Assembly (NCBI RefSeq): GCF_002998435.1 | Contig: NZ_CP027231.1 | Location: forward strand, 971,001 to 1,035,000 | Direction of reading: 5' to 3' | Length of the DNA: 64,000 nucleotides | Source: Bacteroides zoogleoformans | GTDB taxonomy: Bacteria; Bacteroidota; Bacteroidia; Bacteroidales; Bacteroidaceae | Shown: one piece after another, positions 18,210 to 27,203 of the stretch | How the letters are laid out: every line of letters begins with the position of its first letter | How positions within the stretch are numbered: the first letter of the stretch is position 1 | Notes under the pieces: generated by a model | Databases searched by the model: none | Seen by the model: only the letters and a program-made list of their open reading frames with translations | Told to the model about the DNA's origin: nothing | Program-made: the position numbers and the translations under genes

Positions 18210-20306
18210 TTAATTAGCAAAAACGTCGCCTTCATGAGGCCCTGTACAAGCACGCACCACCAACTCGTCCACAAATATCCAACTGCCGATTATACCGTTG
18301 GATTTTGCCCGCAGGCGTACATACCGTGCCCTGCAGTCTCCCTCCCAGACATACGTTTGCAAGGTCAACTTCTCGTCTGTCACCGGTATTTCAGTCACTA
18401 TACGCTTCAAGTCCGTAAAATCCTTTCCATCGGCAGAAACCGAAAATGTCACTTCTTCGGGCAACCAGACATACGGCCCTATCAGTTGCATAAAGTCCGC
18501 AGCTATCTGCCCGATATGCTCCTGCCGCTCCAAATCGACCGTTACATCAACGTCCGAATTTAAGAATCCTTGCCAACGGCGGTCTCCATATGTCCATCCG
18601 CCATGCCATCCATCCGTCAGAGCCGAATCTCCTCCTGCCGTATATTGTGAGGAATAAGGGGATGCATATCTTACGCTCTTTCCTTTTGCCAAATGATTGT
18701 CTGTCGCCAAGGCGATGGGGCGTTCACCTACCTCATTCTTCAGGTCGAACGCATGATAGCCGCACGCCCGCAACCTATCCACTTCGCGCAAGGCGGCTGT
18801 ATGGAAGCTCTTCCAATCTTTCCGGCCGCCCGATGTCCAAGCCACTTCGGACAAAGCCAGCACGCGGGGATAAATCATATATTCCGCATGGTCGGCAGTA
18901 GCTATATACTCTGTCCAGACATTGGCCTGCACACCGCGTATGCCGGCGGCCTCTTCTCCGGTAAGTTCTTCGGGAACAGGATTATAGGAATAGACTTTTT
19001 GCAGACTGGTGTAGCCTCCTATCGCCTCCGGCTGTGTGGCAGGCGCATCCTGATAGAAATCGAAATAGCAATGGCTGCCGGGAGACATCACAGTGTAAAG
19101 CTCTCTGCGCACAGCCTCAACCCCTTTCGCTTCGCTGCGCCAAACCGTAATACCGGTTCCTTCGGACAATTTTCCACTCAATATTTCATCCCAACCCATC
19201 ATCTTACGTCCATGCGCAGTCAGGAACGTTTCAATGCGACCTATCAGATATCCTTGCAGTTCACCTTCATCTTTCAAACCTTCTTTCTTGATGCGTTCCT
19301 GACAATCAGGGCACTTTTTCCAATGAGCCGTAGAAGCCTCATCTCCACCGATGTGAATATACTCTGACGGGAAAAGACTCATGACCTCCGTCAAGACATT
19401 TGTCAGGAAGGTATATGTTTCTTCTTTACCCGGGCACAGTTCCGAACCTGCCTGCCCGTTGCCACCACAAGCCAACCGGGGATAAGCAGCAAGCACCTCT
19501 TCCGAGTGCGACGGCATCTCTATTTCGGGGATGATTGTAATATGTCGCCGGCGGGCATATTCCACCACTTCGCGAATATCCGCCTGTGTATAGAACCCGC
19601 CTTGAGCACCCGGCGCATCCATCTCACAATAAGTCCGACCTCCTTTCCACCAACTTTTCCAATCAGAGAAAGGACGATAGGCAGTCTTTCGCGTCAGTTC
19701 AGGATATTGTTTTATCTCTATACGCCAGCCGGCACCATCTGTCAGATGCCAATGAAAACGATTGATTTTGTAATATGCCAGAGCATCCAGCTGTTTCTTA
19801 ATGAACTCCTTGGTACGAAAATTCCGGGAAACGTCGAAATGCAATCCTCGGTAGGGAAAGCGCGGAGCGTCTTCTATTTCCACCAAAGGCAAACGCCAGC
19901 CACCCTTCCCGTCCGGTTGCGCCAGTTGCAGCAGCGATTGGAAAGCATAGAACAATCCGGCAGACGACGCAGCTTCGGCTTTAATGCCTTGCCTGTTTAC
20001 CGTCAGCCGATAACCTTCTTCACCGCAACTCGCCAAACAAGATGGCTCTTGCACAAAAGAGATAGTCGATTTCTTCCCCCCCCTCTTCAGCTTCCAAGGA
20101 GAATTCTCCAAACAGTCAATAAAATCGGCCTTCTCCTTTGAAGGCAGATTACAGTAGAATGCAGAGTGCCCAGATACCTCATATCGTCCGGCTTCGACAT
20201 GCAGGCAACGGGGGCGAGGAATGATGCGCACATCGTTCGAAGGTTGTGCAACGACTACTGCCGCTGTTATAGCAAGGAAAACAAAAAACATAAAAAATCG
20301 TTTCAT
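18210..20306 (-). CDS. GH20 beta-N-acetylhexosaminidase with C-terminal discoidin-like domain
   Basis: A 698-residue enzyme starting at ATG 20306 with signal peptide MKRFFMFFVFLAITAAVVV. A GH20b-type domain is followed by the catalytic barrel (about 130-500): FHWHLTDGAGWRIEIKQYPEL, PEIEMPSH, and HIGGDEASTAHW with the Asp-Glu catalytic pair. The C-terminal 150 residues (ALTDGWHGGWTYGDRRWQGF ... VWLPEEVTFSVSADGKDFTDL) resemble an F5/8-type carbohydrate-binding module. Within this operon it would remove GlcNAc from the N-glycan chitobiose core or antennae. A run of eight C at 20076-20083 lies in frame near the N-terminal part. Confidence 0.95.
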   Translation of the reverse strand: MKRFFMFFVFLAITAAVVVAQPSNDVRIIPRPRCLHVEAGRYEVSGHSAFYCNLPSKEKADFIDCLENSPWKLKRGGKKSTISFVQEPSCLASCGEEGYRLTVNRQGIKAEAASSAGLFYAFQSLLQLAQPDGKGGWRLPLVEIEDAPRFPYRGLHFDVSRNFRTKEFIKKQLDALAYYKINRFHWHLTDGAGWRIEIKQYPELTRKTAYRPFSDWKSWWKGGRTYCEMDAPGAQGGFYTQADIREVVEYARRRHITIIPEIEMPSHSEEVLAAYPRLACGGNGQAGSELCPGKEETYTFLTNVLTEVMSLFPSEYIHIGGDEASTAHWKKCPDCQERIKKEGLKDEGELQGYLIGRIETFLTAHGRKMMGWDEILSGKLSEGTGITVWRSEAKGVEAVRRELYTVMSPGSHCYFDFYQDAPATQPEAIGGYTSLQKVYSYNPVPEELTGEEAAGIRGVQANVWTEYIATADHAEYMIYPRVLALSEVAWTSGGRKDWKSFHTAALREVDRLRACGYHAFDLKNEVGERPIALATDNHLAKGKSVRYASPYSSQYTAGGDSALTDGWHGGWTYGDRRWQGFLNSDVDVTVDLERQEHIGQIAADFMQLIGPYVWLPEEVTFSVSADGKDFTDLKRIVTEIPVTDEKLTLQTYVWEGDCRARYVRLRAKSNGIIGSWIFVDELVVRACTGPHEGDVFAN

Positions 20307-20350
20307 GATAATATCCGAGTTTGTTTTTAATTGTACAATCACCGCCCTTT

Positions 20351-22636
20351 CTACTTATTTTCCGGCTTAAGCTCATTCGAGAAAGAATAAGGATAATCTT
20401 CCGGCCGGACGCCCCTCTCTCTATTCGGCCGGTTACTCATGTTGAACATCAGCGTCCCGCCGTTCAACAGTTCCTCATGTCTCAAATAATTCTTCGTATA
20501 TTCGTCATCATTGAACCGGAGCGATTCAACATACAGATTATCCGGTGTATTATTGGCTGCGTCGATAATCAATGACTTGCCATTCTCGAAATGAAGTGTC
20601 GCTTTCTTAAACAAAGGAGCACCCAAGACATATTCGTCCGTCCCCGGACAAACCGGATAGAACCCCAGCGCCGAAAACACATACCAAGCCGATGTCTGAC
20701 CGTTGTCTTCGTCGCCGCAGTAACCGTCAGGCCCTGAAGTGTACATGCGGTTCATCACCTGACGCAACCAATATTGGGCTTTCCAAGGCTGCCCCGCATA
20801 GTTATACAGATAAATCATGTGCTGAATGGGCTGATTGCCGTGGGCATAGTTACCCATATTCATTACCGTCATCTCACGAATTTCGTGAATGACCTGCCCG
20901 TAATAACTTTCGTCGAACAAGGGCGGAACAATGAAAACCGAATCGAGCATCTGCACGAACGGTTTTTCGCCTCCCATCAGCTCTATCAGACCTTGCGGGT
21001 CGTGAAATACCGACCACGAATAGTGCCAACTATTTCCCTCGGTAAAAGCGTCTCCCCACTTCAAAGGTGAGAAAGGCGACTGAAACCGCCCGTCTTTATT
21101 ACGTCCCCGCATCAGCTTACTCTCTTTGTCGAACACATTCCGATAGTTCATAGCGCGCTTGGCAAAAAGCTTTTGTTCCTTCTCCGGACGGTTCAAGGCC
21201 TTGGCCATCCGATAAATACACCAGTCATTGTAAGCATATTCCAATGTGCGGGCCACACTCTCGTTAATCTTCACATCATAGGGGACATAGCCCAGTTTAT
21301 TATAGTACTCGCACCCCAAACGGCCGGTAGAAAAGACCTCGGGATGAACATGCTTCGTCCCATGAATCAAGCCTTCATAGAGGGTTTTCACATCGTCAAC
21401 CCTCACCCCTTTCAGATAAGCGTCGGCAAGCACTGAAGCCGAGTTATTGCCAATCATACAGCCTCGGTGTCCGGGACTGGCCCATTCGGGGAAGAAACCG
21501 CTTTCCTTGCAGGTATTGACAAGTCCCTCCTGAATCTTTTTGTTCACCGAGGGATACATCATATTAAGGAATGGAAAAAGAGAACGAAAAGTATCCCAAA
21601 AGCCGGTATCGGTATACATATAGCCCGGCAGGACCTCACCATTGTAAGGACTGTAGTGAATAGGGCTGCCATCCTCACCGTACTCGTAGAATGCACGCGG
21701 GAAAAGCAAGGAGCGATACAGACAGGAATAGAAGGTGCGATATTGGTCGAGGCTACCCCCTTCTACTTCCATCCGTCCCAATACCTCGTTCCACTCATTC
21801 TGTCCTTTCCGTACCAGTGTATCGAAAGAATCGTCACCCAGTTCCTTCAGATTCCTGTCGGCCTGCTCAAAACTGATAAAGGAGGAAGCCACGCACACAT
21901 GCACCTTTTCACCTTGACGGGTTTTAAAGCCGATAATGGCACCGGCGTGTTCGGCATATCGCTCATCAGCATCTTCACACAACACACTATCGGCAACCAA
22001 GGCTTTATACACAAACGGCTTGTCGAACTCCATCACGAAATAGTTCCTGAAGTTCTTGGGCACGCCGCCACTGTTGCGGGTAGTATAGCCGATGATACGA
22101 TTCCGTTCCGGAAAAATCTTCACGTATGAACCTTTATCAAAGGCATCGACCACAATGTAGGAATGGTCATTCTCGGGGAAGGTGAAGCGAAACATGACAG
22201 CGCGTTCTGTAGGCGTGAACTCGGCCAGCACATCATGTTCGGCAAGATATACCTTATAATAATGCGGAAGGGCAAGCTCTCCCTTGTGGGAAAACCAACT
22301 GGCACGTTTCTCCTCATCAAACTCAGGCTTGCCCACCACCGGCATGATGGAGAACTGCCCGTAGTCGTTTATCCAAGGACTAGGCTGATGGGTCTGCTTG
22401 AAGCCGCGAATTTTATGGGCAGTATATACATATTGCCAACCGTCGCCCATCTTACCCGTCTGAGGTGTCCAGAAGTTCATGCCCCACGGACGGGCTATGG
22501 CGGGATAGGTATTTCCGGCAGACAACTCGAAAGTGGACAATGTACCCACAAGCGGGTTTACATACCTGGTAAAATCTTTGGTATGCACTCCTAATGAGCA
22601 ACTTATAAAGCAAATCAATATAAAAAATCTTCTCAT
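20351..22636 (-). CDS. GH92 alpha-mannosidase (third copy)
   Basis: A 761-residue secreted exo-mannosidase with signal peptide MRRFFILICFISCSLGVHT. GH92 motifs: RYVNPLVGTLSTFELSAGNT, GFWDTFRSLFPFLNMM within YTDTGFWDTFR, TEGNSWHYSWSVFHD with the predicted acid Glu, YAHGNQPIQHMIYLYNYAGQPW, and GDEDNGQTSAWYVFSALGFYPVCPG. Compared with the neighbouring copies it has GNQPIQH in place of GNEPSHH and GDED in place of GNED, so it is probably a distinct subfamily with its own linkage or substrate preference. It begins 31 bases downstream of the stop of the first gene of the operon and ends 45 bases before the GH20 start. Confidence 0.95.
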   Translation of the reverse strand: MRRFFILICFISCSLGVHTKDFTRYVNPLVGTLSTFELSAGNTYPAIARPWGMNFWTPQTGKMGDGWQYVYTAHKIRGFKQTHQPSPWINDYGQFSIMPVVGKPEFDEEKRASWFSHKGELALPHYYKVYLAEHDVLAEFTPTERAVMFRFTFPENDHSYIVVDAFDKGSYVKIFPERNRIIGYTTRNSGGVPKNFRNYFVMEFDKPFVYKALVADSVLCEDADERYAEHAGAIIGFKTRQGEKVHVCVASSFISFEQADRNLKELGDDSFDTLVRKGQNEWNEVLGRMEVEGGSLDQYRTFYSCLYRSLLFPRAFYEYGEDGSPIHYSPYNGEVLPGYMYTDTGFWDTFRSLFPFLNMMYPSVNKKIQEGLVNTCKESGFFPEWASPGHRGCMIGNNSASVLADAYLKGVRVDDVKTLYEGLIHGTKHVHPEVFSTGRLGCEYYNKLGYVPYDVKINESVARTLEYAYNDWCIYRMAKALNRPEKEQKLFAKRAMNYRNVFDKESKLMRGRNKDGRFQSPFSPLKWGDAFTEGNSWHYSWSVFHDPQGLIELMGGEKPFVQMLDSVFIVPPLFDESYYGQVIHEIREMTVMNMGNYAHGNQPIQHMIYLYNYAGQPWKAQYWLRQVMNRMYTSGPDGYCGDEDNGQTSAWYVFSALGFYPVCPGTDEYVLGAPLFKKATLHFENGKSLIIDAANNTPDNLYVESLRFNDDEYTKNYLRHEELLNGGTLMFNMSNRPNRERGVRPEDYPYSFSNELKPENK

Positions 22637-22666
22637 GATATTAAAATTCAGATTATATGTGTCTGT

Positions 22667-24874
22667 TTAATTTTCATCTCCCATTTCAAATTCAAGAACA
22701 CCGCCATCCATTATCTGTTCATAGGTAATATGTGTGTCATTATAAGTCTTGCCGTTAAGCTTCGCTGAGCGGATATAACGTTTGGTCTTGCTTACGGCGG
22801 GCGCCAATACCCTAAACACCTTTCCCCCGGGCAGATGCAACTTCGCCTCGGGATACAGCGGAGTACCTATTTCGTATCTGCCGCTAATCGGGTTTACCGG
22901 ATAAAACCCCATTGCGCTGAACACATACCATGCAGACATCTGACCGCAATCTTCGTTGCCACACAAACCATCCGGCGTATTCTTATAAAGTTCGTGCATC
23001 ACCTTGGCTGCATATTCCTGTGTCTTCCACGGCCGGCCGGCAGCATTGAACAGATAGATGACATGATGGCTCGGCTCATTGCCGTGTACGTATTGCCCAA
23101 TCATGCCGGTACTGAAAATGGGAAGCTTGTCATCGGCCGAAGGATGGCAGGTGAACATGCTGTCCAGCTTTTGGACAAAGCGTTCCTTGCCTCCTACAAG
23201 GGTTATCAATCCATCGACATCATGCTGCACCGACCAGAAATATTGCCAGCCGTTGCTTTCGCAAATATGAGGGGTGTAATCATCGGGAGAGAAGCCTTCA
23301 ATGAACCGTCCTTTGTCATCACGCGGCTGCATGAAAGAGGTCTGGGGATTATATACGTTCTTATAATTCCCGGCACGCTTATAAAACTCGTCCGCCGTCT
23401 GCTTCTGTCCCAGCTTCTCCGCCATGCGGGCAATGCAATAGTCATCGTAAGCGTATTCCAGAGTTTTGGAGAGCGACCAGTTCTCCGCATTATAGCCATC
23501 CGTCAGGTTGTAAGGCACATAGCCCAGTTTCTTATACAGCCCGATACCCCGATATGAGTCGATGTTGGCAGTGCTGACACAAGCCTCCAAAGCCTGCTCC
23601 GGATTAAAATCGCCCAAACCTTTCAAGTATGCGTCGGCGATGACCGCCACGGCATGATAACCTATCATCATATCCGTCTCGCTGCCATAAAAATTCCATA
23701 CGGGCAGGCGTCCGTTCTGCTCATAAAAGGCAAGGAATGATTTCACCATATCGTTCACCCGTTCGGGGGCGATAAACGTGTAGAGAGGGTGTGCCGCACG
23801 ATAAGTGTCCCACAAAGAGAAAGTACTGTAATTCGTCCACCCCGTGGCCTGATGAATTTTCTTGTCAGGACCGTAATAAGCCCCGTCCACGTCACAGTAA
23901 ACAGTAGGAGCCAGCATCGAATGATACAAAGCCGTATAGAACTTGGCTTTCTCGTCAGAATCGTCACAAGTGATTTCTATTTTGGAAAGATGTTCGTCCC
24001 AAGCCTTGCGGGTAGCTGCCAGATACTTGTCGAAATCATCTTCGGGCACTTCGGCTGCCAGATTGCGTGCCGCCCCTTCGATGCTTACACCGGAGAGGGC
24101 CGTGCTGACAAGTATCTGTTCGCCGGCCTTGGTTCTGAAATCAAACCGTGCGACAACCGATGTCCCGGTTCGCCGGCCATCTTTCAACACAGCCGCCGTA
24201 TCAAGCCGCATCGAAGCAAAAGGTTTGGAGAAACGGGTGCGGAAGTAGATGCGCTGGCCGCGTGCCCAGCCATCGGAAAAGCGATAACCTTGAACCGTGA
24301 CCGAATCGACCGCTTCAACATGCGAATCATTGGTGAAATCCCAGTTCATGGCTTTCCGCAGATTCAGGAAAACCGCGGCATCGGCCTCAGGAAAGGTATA
24401 TCGCTGGATGCCGCAACGTTCGGTAGCCGTCAGCTCCACATTGATGTCATAATCCTTCAAACGCACCTGATAATATCCGGCGCTTGCCGACTCTTCCGAA
24501 TGGGAGAATAGGGAATATATGCCCAACGGCGCTTCCGCTTCCCGATAAGGCAATGTCACCGGCATAAAGGAAATATCATACAAGTCGCCCGCTCCGGCTC
24601 CTGAGAGGTGGGTGTGGCTGAAACCTGCAATGGTGCTGTCCGGATAAAAATATCCGGAAATCCTGTCCCACCCCGGCAACCCGTTGTCCGGACTAAGCTG
24701 CACCATACCGAACGGTGCTTGAGCACCCGGATAGGTGTTCCCTGTAAAGTCCGTACCGATAAAGGGATTCACCAAATCAGCATACGAAACGGGGGCTGCA
24801 TCCTGCATCCGCACAGTACATGCCCCAAAGGACAAAAAGACTGCAAAGAAAGGGCATATTTTAATTAAATTCAT
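22667..24874 (-). CDS. GH92 alpha-mannosidase, lipoprotein (first gene of operon)
   Basis: A 735-residue exo-alpha-mannosidase starting at ATG 24874 (MNLIKICPFFAVFLSFGAC); an in-frame TTG three codons upstream is not preferred. The lipobox SFGAC predicts surface or outer-membrane lipoprotein status. Motifs: LVNPFIGTDFTGNTYPGAQ, GFSHTHLSGAGAGDLYD, FSLWDTYRAAHPLYTF, CESNGWQYFWSVQHD, VHGNEPSHHVIYLFNAAGRPW, and GNEDCGQMSAWYVFSAMGFYPV. It is the promoter-proximal gene of the minus-strand unit that runs to 11148. It most resembles the copy at 15823-18111 in the HGNEPSHH segment. Confidence 0.95.
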   Translation of the reverse strand: MNLIKICPFFAVFLSFGACTVRMQDAAPVSYADLVNPFIGTDFTGNTYPGAQAPFGMVQLSPDNGLPGWDRISGYFYPDSTIAGFSHTHLSGAGAGDLYDISFMPVTLPYREAEAPLGIYSLFSHSEESASAGYYQVRLKDYDINVELTATERCGIQRYTFPEADAAVFLNLRKAMNWDFTNDSHVEAVDSVTVQGYRFSDGWARGQRIYFRTRFSKPFASMRLDTAAVLKDGRRTGTSVVARFDFRTKAGEQILVSTALSGVSIEGAARNLAAEVPEDDFDKYLAATRKAWDEHLSKIEITCDDSDEKAKFYTALYHSMLAPTVYCDVDGAYYGPDKKIHQATGWTNYSTFSLWDTYRAAHPLYTFIAPERVNDMVKSFLAFYEQNGRLPVWNFYGSETDMMIGYHAVAVIADAYLKGLGDFNPEQALEACVSTANIDSYRGIGLYKKLGYVPYNLTDGYNAENWSLSKTLEYAYDDYCIARMAEKLGQKQTADEFYKRAGNYKNVYNPQTSFMQPRDDKGRFIEGFSPDDYTPHICESNGWQYFWSVQHDVDGLITLVGGKERFVQKLDSMFTCHPSADDKLPIFSTGMIGQYVHGNEPSHHVIYLFNAAGRPWKTQEYAAKVMHELYKNTPDGLCGNEDCGQMSAWYVFSAMGFYPVNPISGRYEIGTPLYPEAKLHLPGGKVFRVLAPAVSKTKRYIRSAKLNGKTYNDTHITYEQIMDGGVLEFEMGDEN

Positions 24875-24957
24875 AACATCCAAGGGTCAACATTATTTAT
24901 TACAACCGAACAGAAAGGGCTACTCATCGCCATCTCTTCCAATATCATTCGAGCTAA

Positions 24958-24965
24958 CAAAAATA
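24958..24965 (-). promoter_or_regulatory. Weak candidate -7 box for the N-glycan operon
   Basis: Minus-strand TATTTTTG (24965 to 24958) fits TAnnTTTG about 85 bases before the first GH92 start. I see no clear TTTG -33 partner at the usual spacing, so it may be activator-dependent or coincidental. Confidence 0.3.
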
Positions 24966-25037
24966 ATACAATATTCCGAATCTATGGCATAAAGAAGAAG
25001 ATAAGCTGCTGCATGACATAAAAAACGAGGAAATTCG

Positions 25038-25069
25038 TTTATTCCACATCCGATTTTACGTTATCTTTG
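25038..25069 (+). promoter_or_regulatory. Promoter of the HAD phosphatase gene
   Basis: TATCTTTG at 25062-25069 is an exact -7 box; TTTA at 25038-25041 is a near-match -33 element with 20-base spacing. The predicted transcript starts only about 8-10 bases before the ATG at 25085, so the leader is very short. Confidence 0.6.
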
Positions 25070-25084
25070 CAGCAAAAAGTCATA

Positions 25085-25726
25085 ATGAACTACACGACCT
25101 ATCTTTTCGATTTTGATTACACCCTTGCCGATTCATCACGAGGCATCATCACGTGTTTTCGCAATGTACTCACCCGGCATGGTTATGCGGAAGTAACGGA
25201 TGATGAAATAAAACATACCATCGGAAGAACGCTGGAGGAGTCTTTCTCCGTGCTTACCGGAGTGACGGACGCCGGACGACTGGCCGACTTCAAGGCTGCA
25301 TACCGTAAGGAAGCCGATACGCACATGACGGTGAACACCGTGCTCTTTTTGGAAACCAAATCGGTATTGACGGCGCTGAAAGACAGTGACGCGCAACTGG
25401 GCATCATCTCCACCAAATACCGTTTCCGCATCAAGGAACTGTTGGACCAACATTTCCCGAAAGGCTTTATAGACATCATCGTGGGCGGAGAAGACGTGAA
25501 AGAAGCCAAACCATCGCCCGAAGGCTTGCTGTCCGCCATCAAGCAGCTACATGCCACCAAAGCCGAAACGCTATACATAGGCGACAGCACGATAGACGCA
25601 GAAACCGCCCAAGCCGCCGGAATAGACTTCGCCGGCGTGATCCACGGAGTGACCACCGCCCAGGAATTAAGCAAGCATCCGCACATAAAAATAATGAACA
25701 GCTTGGAGGAGCTTCTGGAAGATTAG
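25085..25726 (+). CDS. HAD-superfamily phosphatase (phosphoglycolate phosphatase-like)
   Basis: A 213-residue cytoplasmic hydrolase. HAD motif I is LFDFDYTLADSS with the nucleophile Asp, motif II includes GIISTK, and motif III/IV is KPSPEGLLSAI followed by YIGDSTIDAETA. The helical cap domain lies between about residues 15 and 80. The layout is that of Gph-like small-molecule phosphatases that release phosphate from phosphoglycolate or sugar phosphates; the exact substrate is open. I start it at ATG 25085 because the promoter -7 box covers the region just upstream. It stands alone, divergent from the N-glycan operon. Confidence 0.9.
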   Translation: MNYTTYLFDFDYTLADSSRGIITCFRNVLTRHGYAEVTDDEIKHTIGRTLEESFSVLTGVTDAGRLADFKAAYRKEADTHMTVNTVLFLETKSVLTALKDSDAQLGIISTKYRFRIKELLDQHFPKGFIDIIVGGEDVKEAKPSPEGLLSAIKQLHATKAETLYIGDSTIDAETAQAAGIDFAGVIHGVTTAQELSKHPHIKIMNSLEELLED

Positions 25727-26110
25727 GAAAGCAGTCAGCTGCACGCAAGGCGGGAAGCCACATCCAGCCTGAATAACCACCACCTCCTACAGGGCATCTA
25801 TATCGAGCCCACTTCCCAACACGACTGAAGTACCCTCAATTGTATTGGGAGATAGGGTCTCTCCCTTATCCATACAAGCGAAACCATAAGTCTCATGGTG
25901 GCAGCAAATAGTGAAACTGCAAGTGGTAGATTCCAATAGCAAGTGCAAAATCAAGAAATAATAAAACCGAATGAGGTTGATAAAACTCCATTCGGTTGTG
26001 AGAGTGAAGTATGTTGCGTAACTTCGCAACAAACATCCGACACTTTTTTGTCAGATAGTATGACAACTGTCAGAACAAGTCTTGACTATTACACCGCCGT
26101 CAACCGCTAC
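25727..26110. other. Intergenic region between HAD gene and ilvC stop
   Basis: Apart from the minus-strand terminator at 25960-25997 I find no gene. A small palindrome GGGAGA...TCTCCC sits near 25848-25866. An 81-codon minus-strand open frame is present but has no recognisable family and overlaps the terminator. Confidence 0.5.
25955..25997 (-). terminator. Rho-independent terminator of the ilv operon
   Basis: On the minus strand AACCGAATG (25997-25989) pairs with CATTCGGTT (25973-25965), followed directly by TTTTATTATTT. It lies about 115 bases past the ilvC stop, the expected place for the operon end. Confidence 0.75.
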
Positions 26111-27154
26111 TTAACCATTCTCCGGACGGAGCTTGCGGACGGTGACGGCGGTCTGCCACATTTCGCTTTCGCGCAAGGCTTTCAGCTCGGCATTCAGCTT
26201 GTCGCGATAATCGGGCTTGGAGTTGCTGTCGATGGAAATCTGAGCTTCGTTGCCGGACTTCACGCTTTCGTACAGCTTCTGCACAACGGGCTTGATGGCA
26301 TCGTGGAACGGGGTCATCCAGTCAAGCGCACCGCGCTGAGCCGTAGTAGAGCAGTTGGCATACATCCAGTCCATGCCGTTCTTGGCAAAGAGGGGCATCA
26401 AGGATTGGGTCAACTCTTCCACGGTTTCGTTGAAGGCCTCGGAAGGAGAGTGACCGTTCTCGCGCAACACCTCGTACTGGGCCAGCAGCAATCCCTGAAT
26501 GGCTCCCATGAGCGAACCGCGCTCGCCGGTCAAGTCGGAGGTAGCCTCGCGGATGAAGGTGGTCTCGAACAAATAGCCCGAACCGATGCCGATGCCCAAG
26601 GCGATGGTCTTGTCGAAAGCCCGGCCGGTGGCATCCTGATAGATGGCATAGGAAGAGTTCAGACCACGGCCTTCGAGGAACATGGTGCGGAGCGAAGTGC
26701 CGGAGCCCTTCGGAGCCACCATAATCACGTCGATGTCGCCGGGAGGAACCACACCCGTGCGGTCGTTCCAAGTGATGGCAAAGCCGTGGGAGAAGTAAAG
26801 CGCCTTGCCGGGAGTGAGACAGGGCTTGATGACGGGCCATACGGACATTACAGCCGCATCGGACAGCAAACACATCACGACAGTGCCCCTGCGGCAGGCC
26901 TCTTCGATGCCGAAGAGCGTTTCGCCCGGCACCCATCCGTCGGCCACAGCTTTCTCGTACGTCTTGCCCGGACGCTGCCCCACAATGACGTTGAAACCGT
27001 TATCGCGCAAGTTGCATGCCTGACCGGGGCCTTGCACGCCATAGCCGATAACTGCGATGGTTTCGTCTTTCAAAACCTCGCGCGCTTTTTCCAAAGGAAA
27101 CTCTTCGCGGGTCATCACATTCTCGATAACACCGCCAAAATTCAATTGTGCCAT
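26111..27154 (-). CDS. ilvC: Ketol-acid reductoisomerase
   Basis: A 347-residue enzyme that converts acetolactate or acetohydroxybutyrate to dihydroxy acids in Ile/Val synthesis, using NAD(P)H and Mg2+. The nucleotide-binding motif is IAVIGYGVQGPGQACNLRDNG near residues 33-55. Metal-binding acids lie in the C-terminal helical domain (DLTGERGSLMG and ETVEELTQ). The protein matches the Bacteroidetes short class I form. It is the last gene of the ilvD-B-N-thioesterase-C operon, 49 bases after the thioesterase stop and 115 bases before a terminator. Confidence 0.97.
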   Translation of the reverse strand: MAQLNFGGVIENVMTREEFPLEKAREVLKDETIAVIGYGVQGPGQACNLRDNGFNVIVGQRPGKTYEKAVADGWVPGETLFGIEEACRRGTVVMCLLSDAAVMSVWPVIKPCLTPGKALYFSHGFAITWNDRTGVVPPGDIDVIMVAPKGSGTSLRTMFLEGRGLNSSYAIYQDATGRAFDKTIALGIGIGSGYLFETTFIREATSDLTGERGSLMGAIQGLLLAQYEVLRENGHSPSEAFNETVEELTQSLMPLFAKNGMDWMYANCSTTAQRGALDWMTPFHDAIKPVVQKLYESVKSGNEAQISIDSNSKPDYRDKLNAELKALRESEMWQTAVTVRKLRPENG

Positions 27155-27203
27155 ATCTGTTTTAGTTTTTATTTGTGGCTTACGCCAACGTTTATACTTC
27201 TGT

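Noticed and set aside
25787..26032. 81-codon minus-strand open frame downstream of ilvC
   Set aside because: It runs through the ilv terminator hairpin, has no recognisable domain and lacks a plausible promoter or ribosome-binding context.
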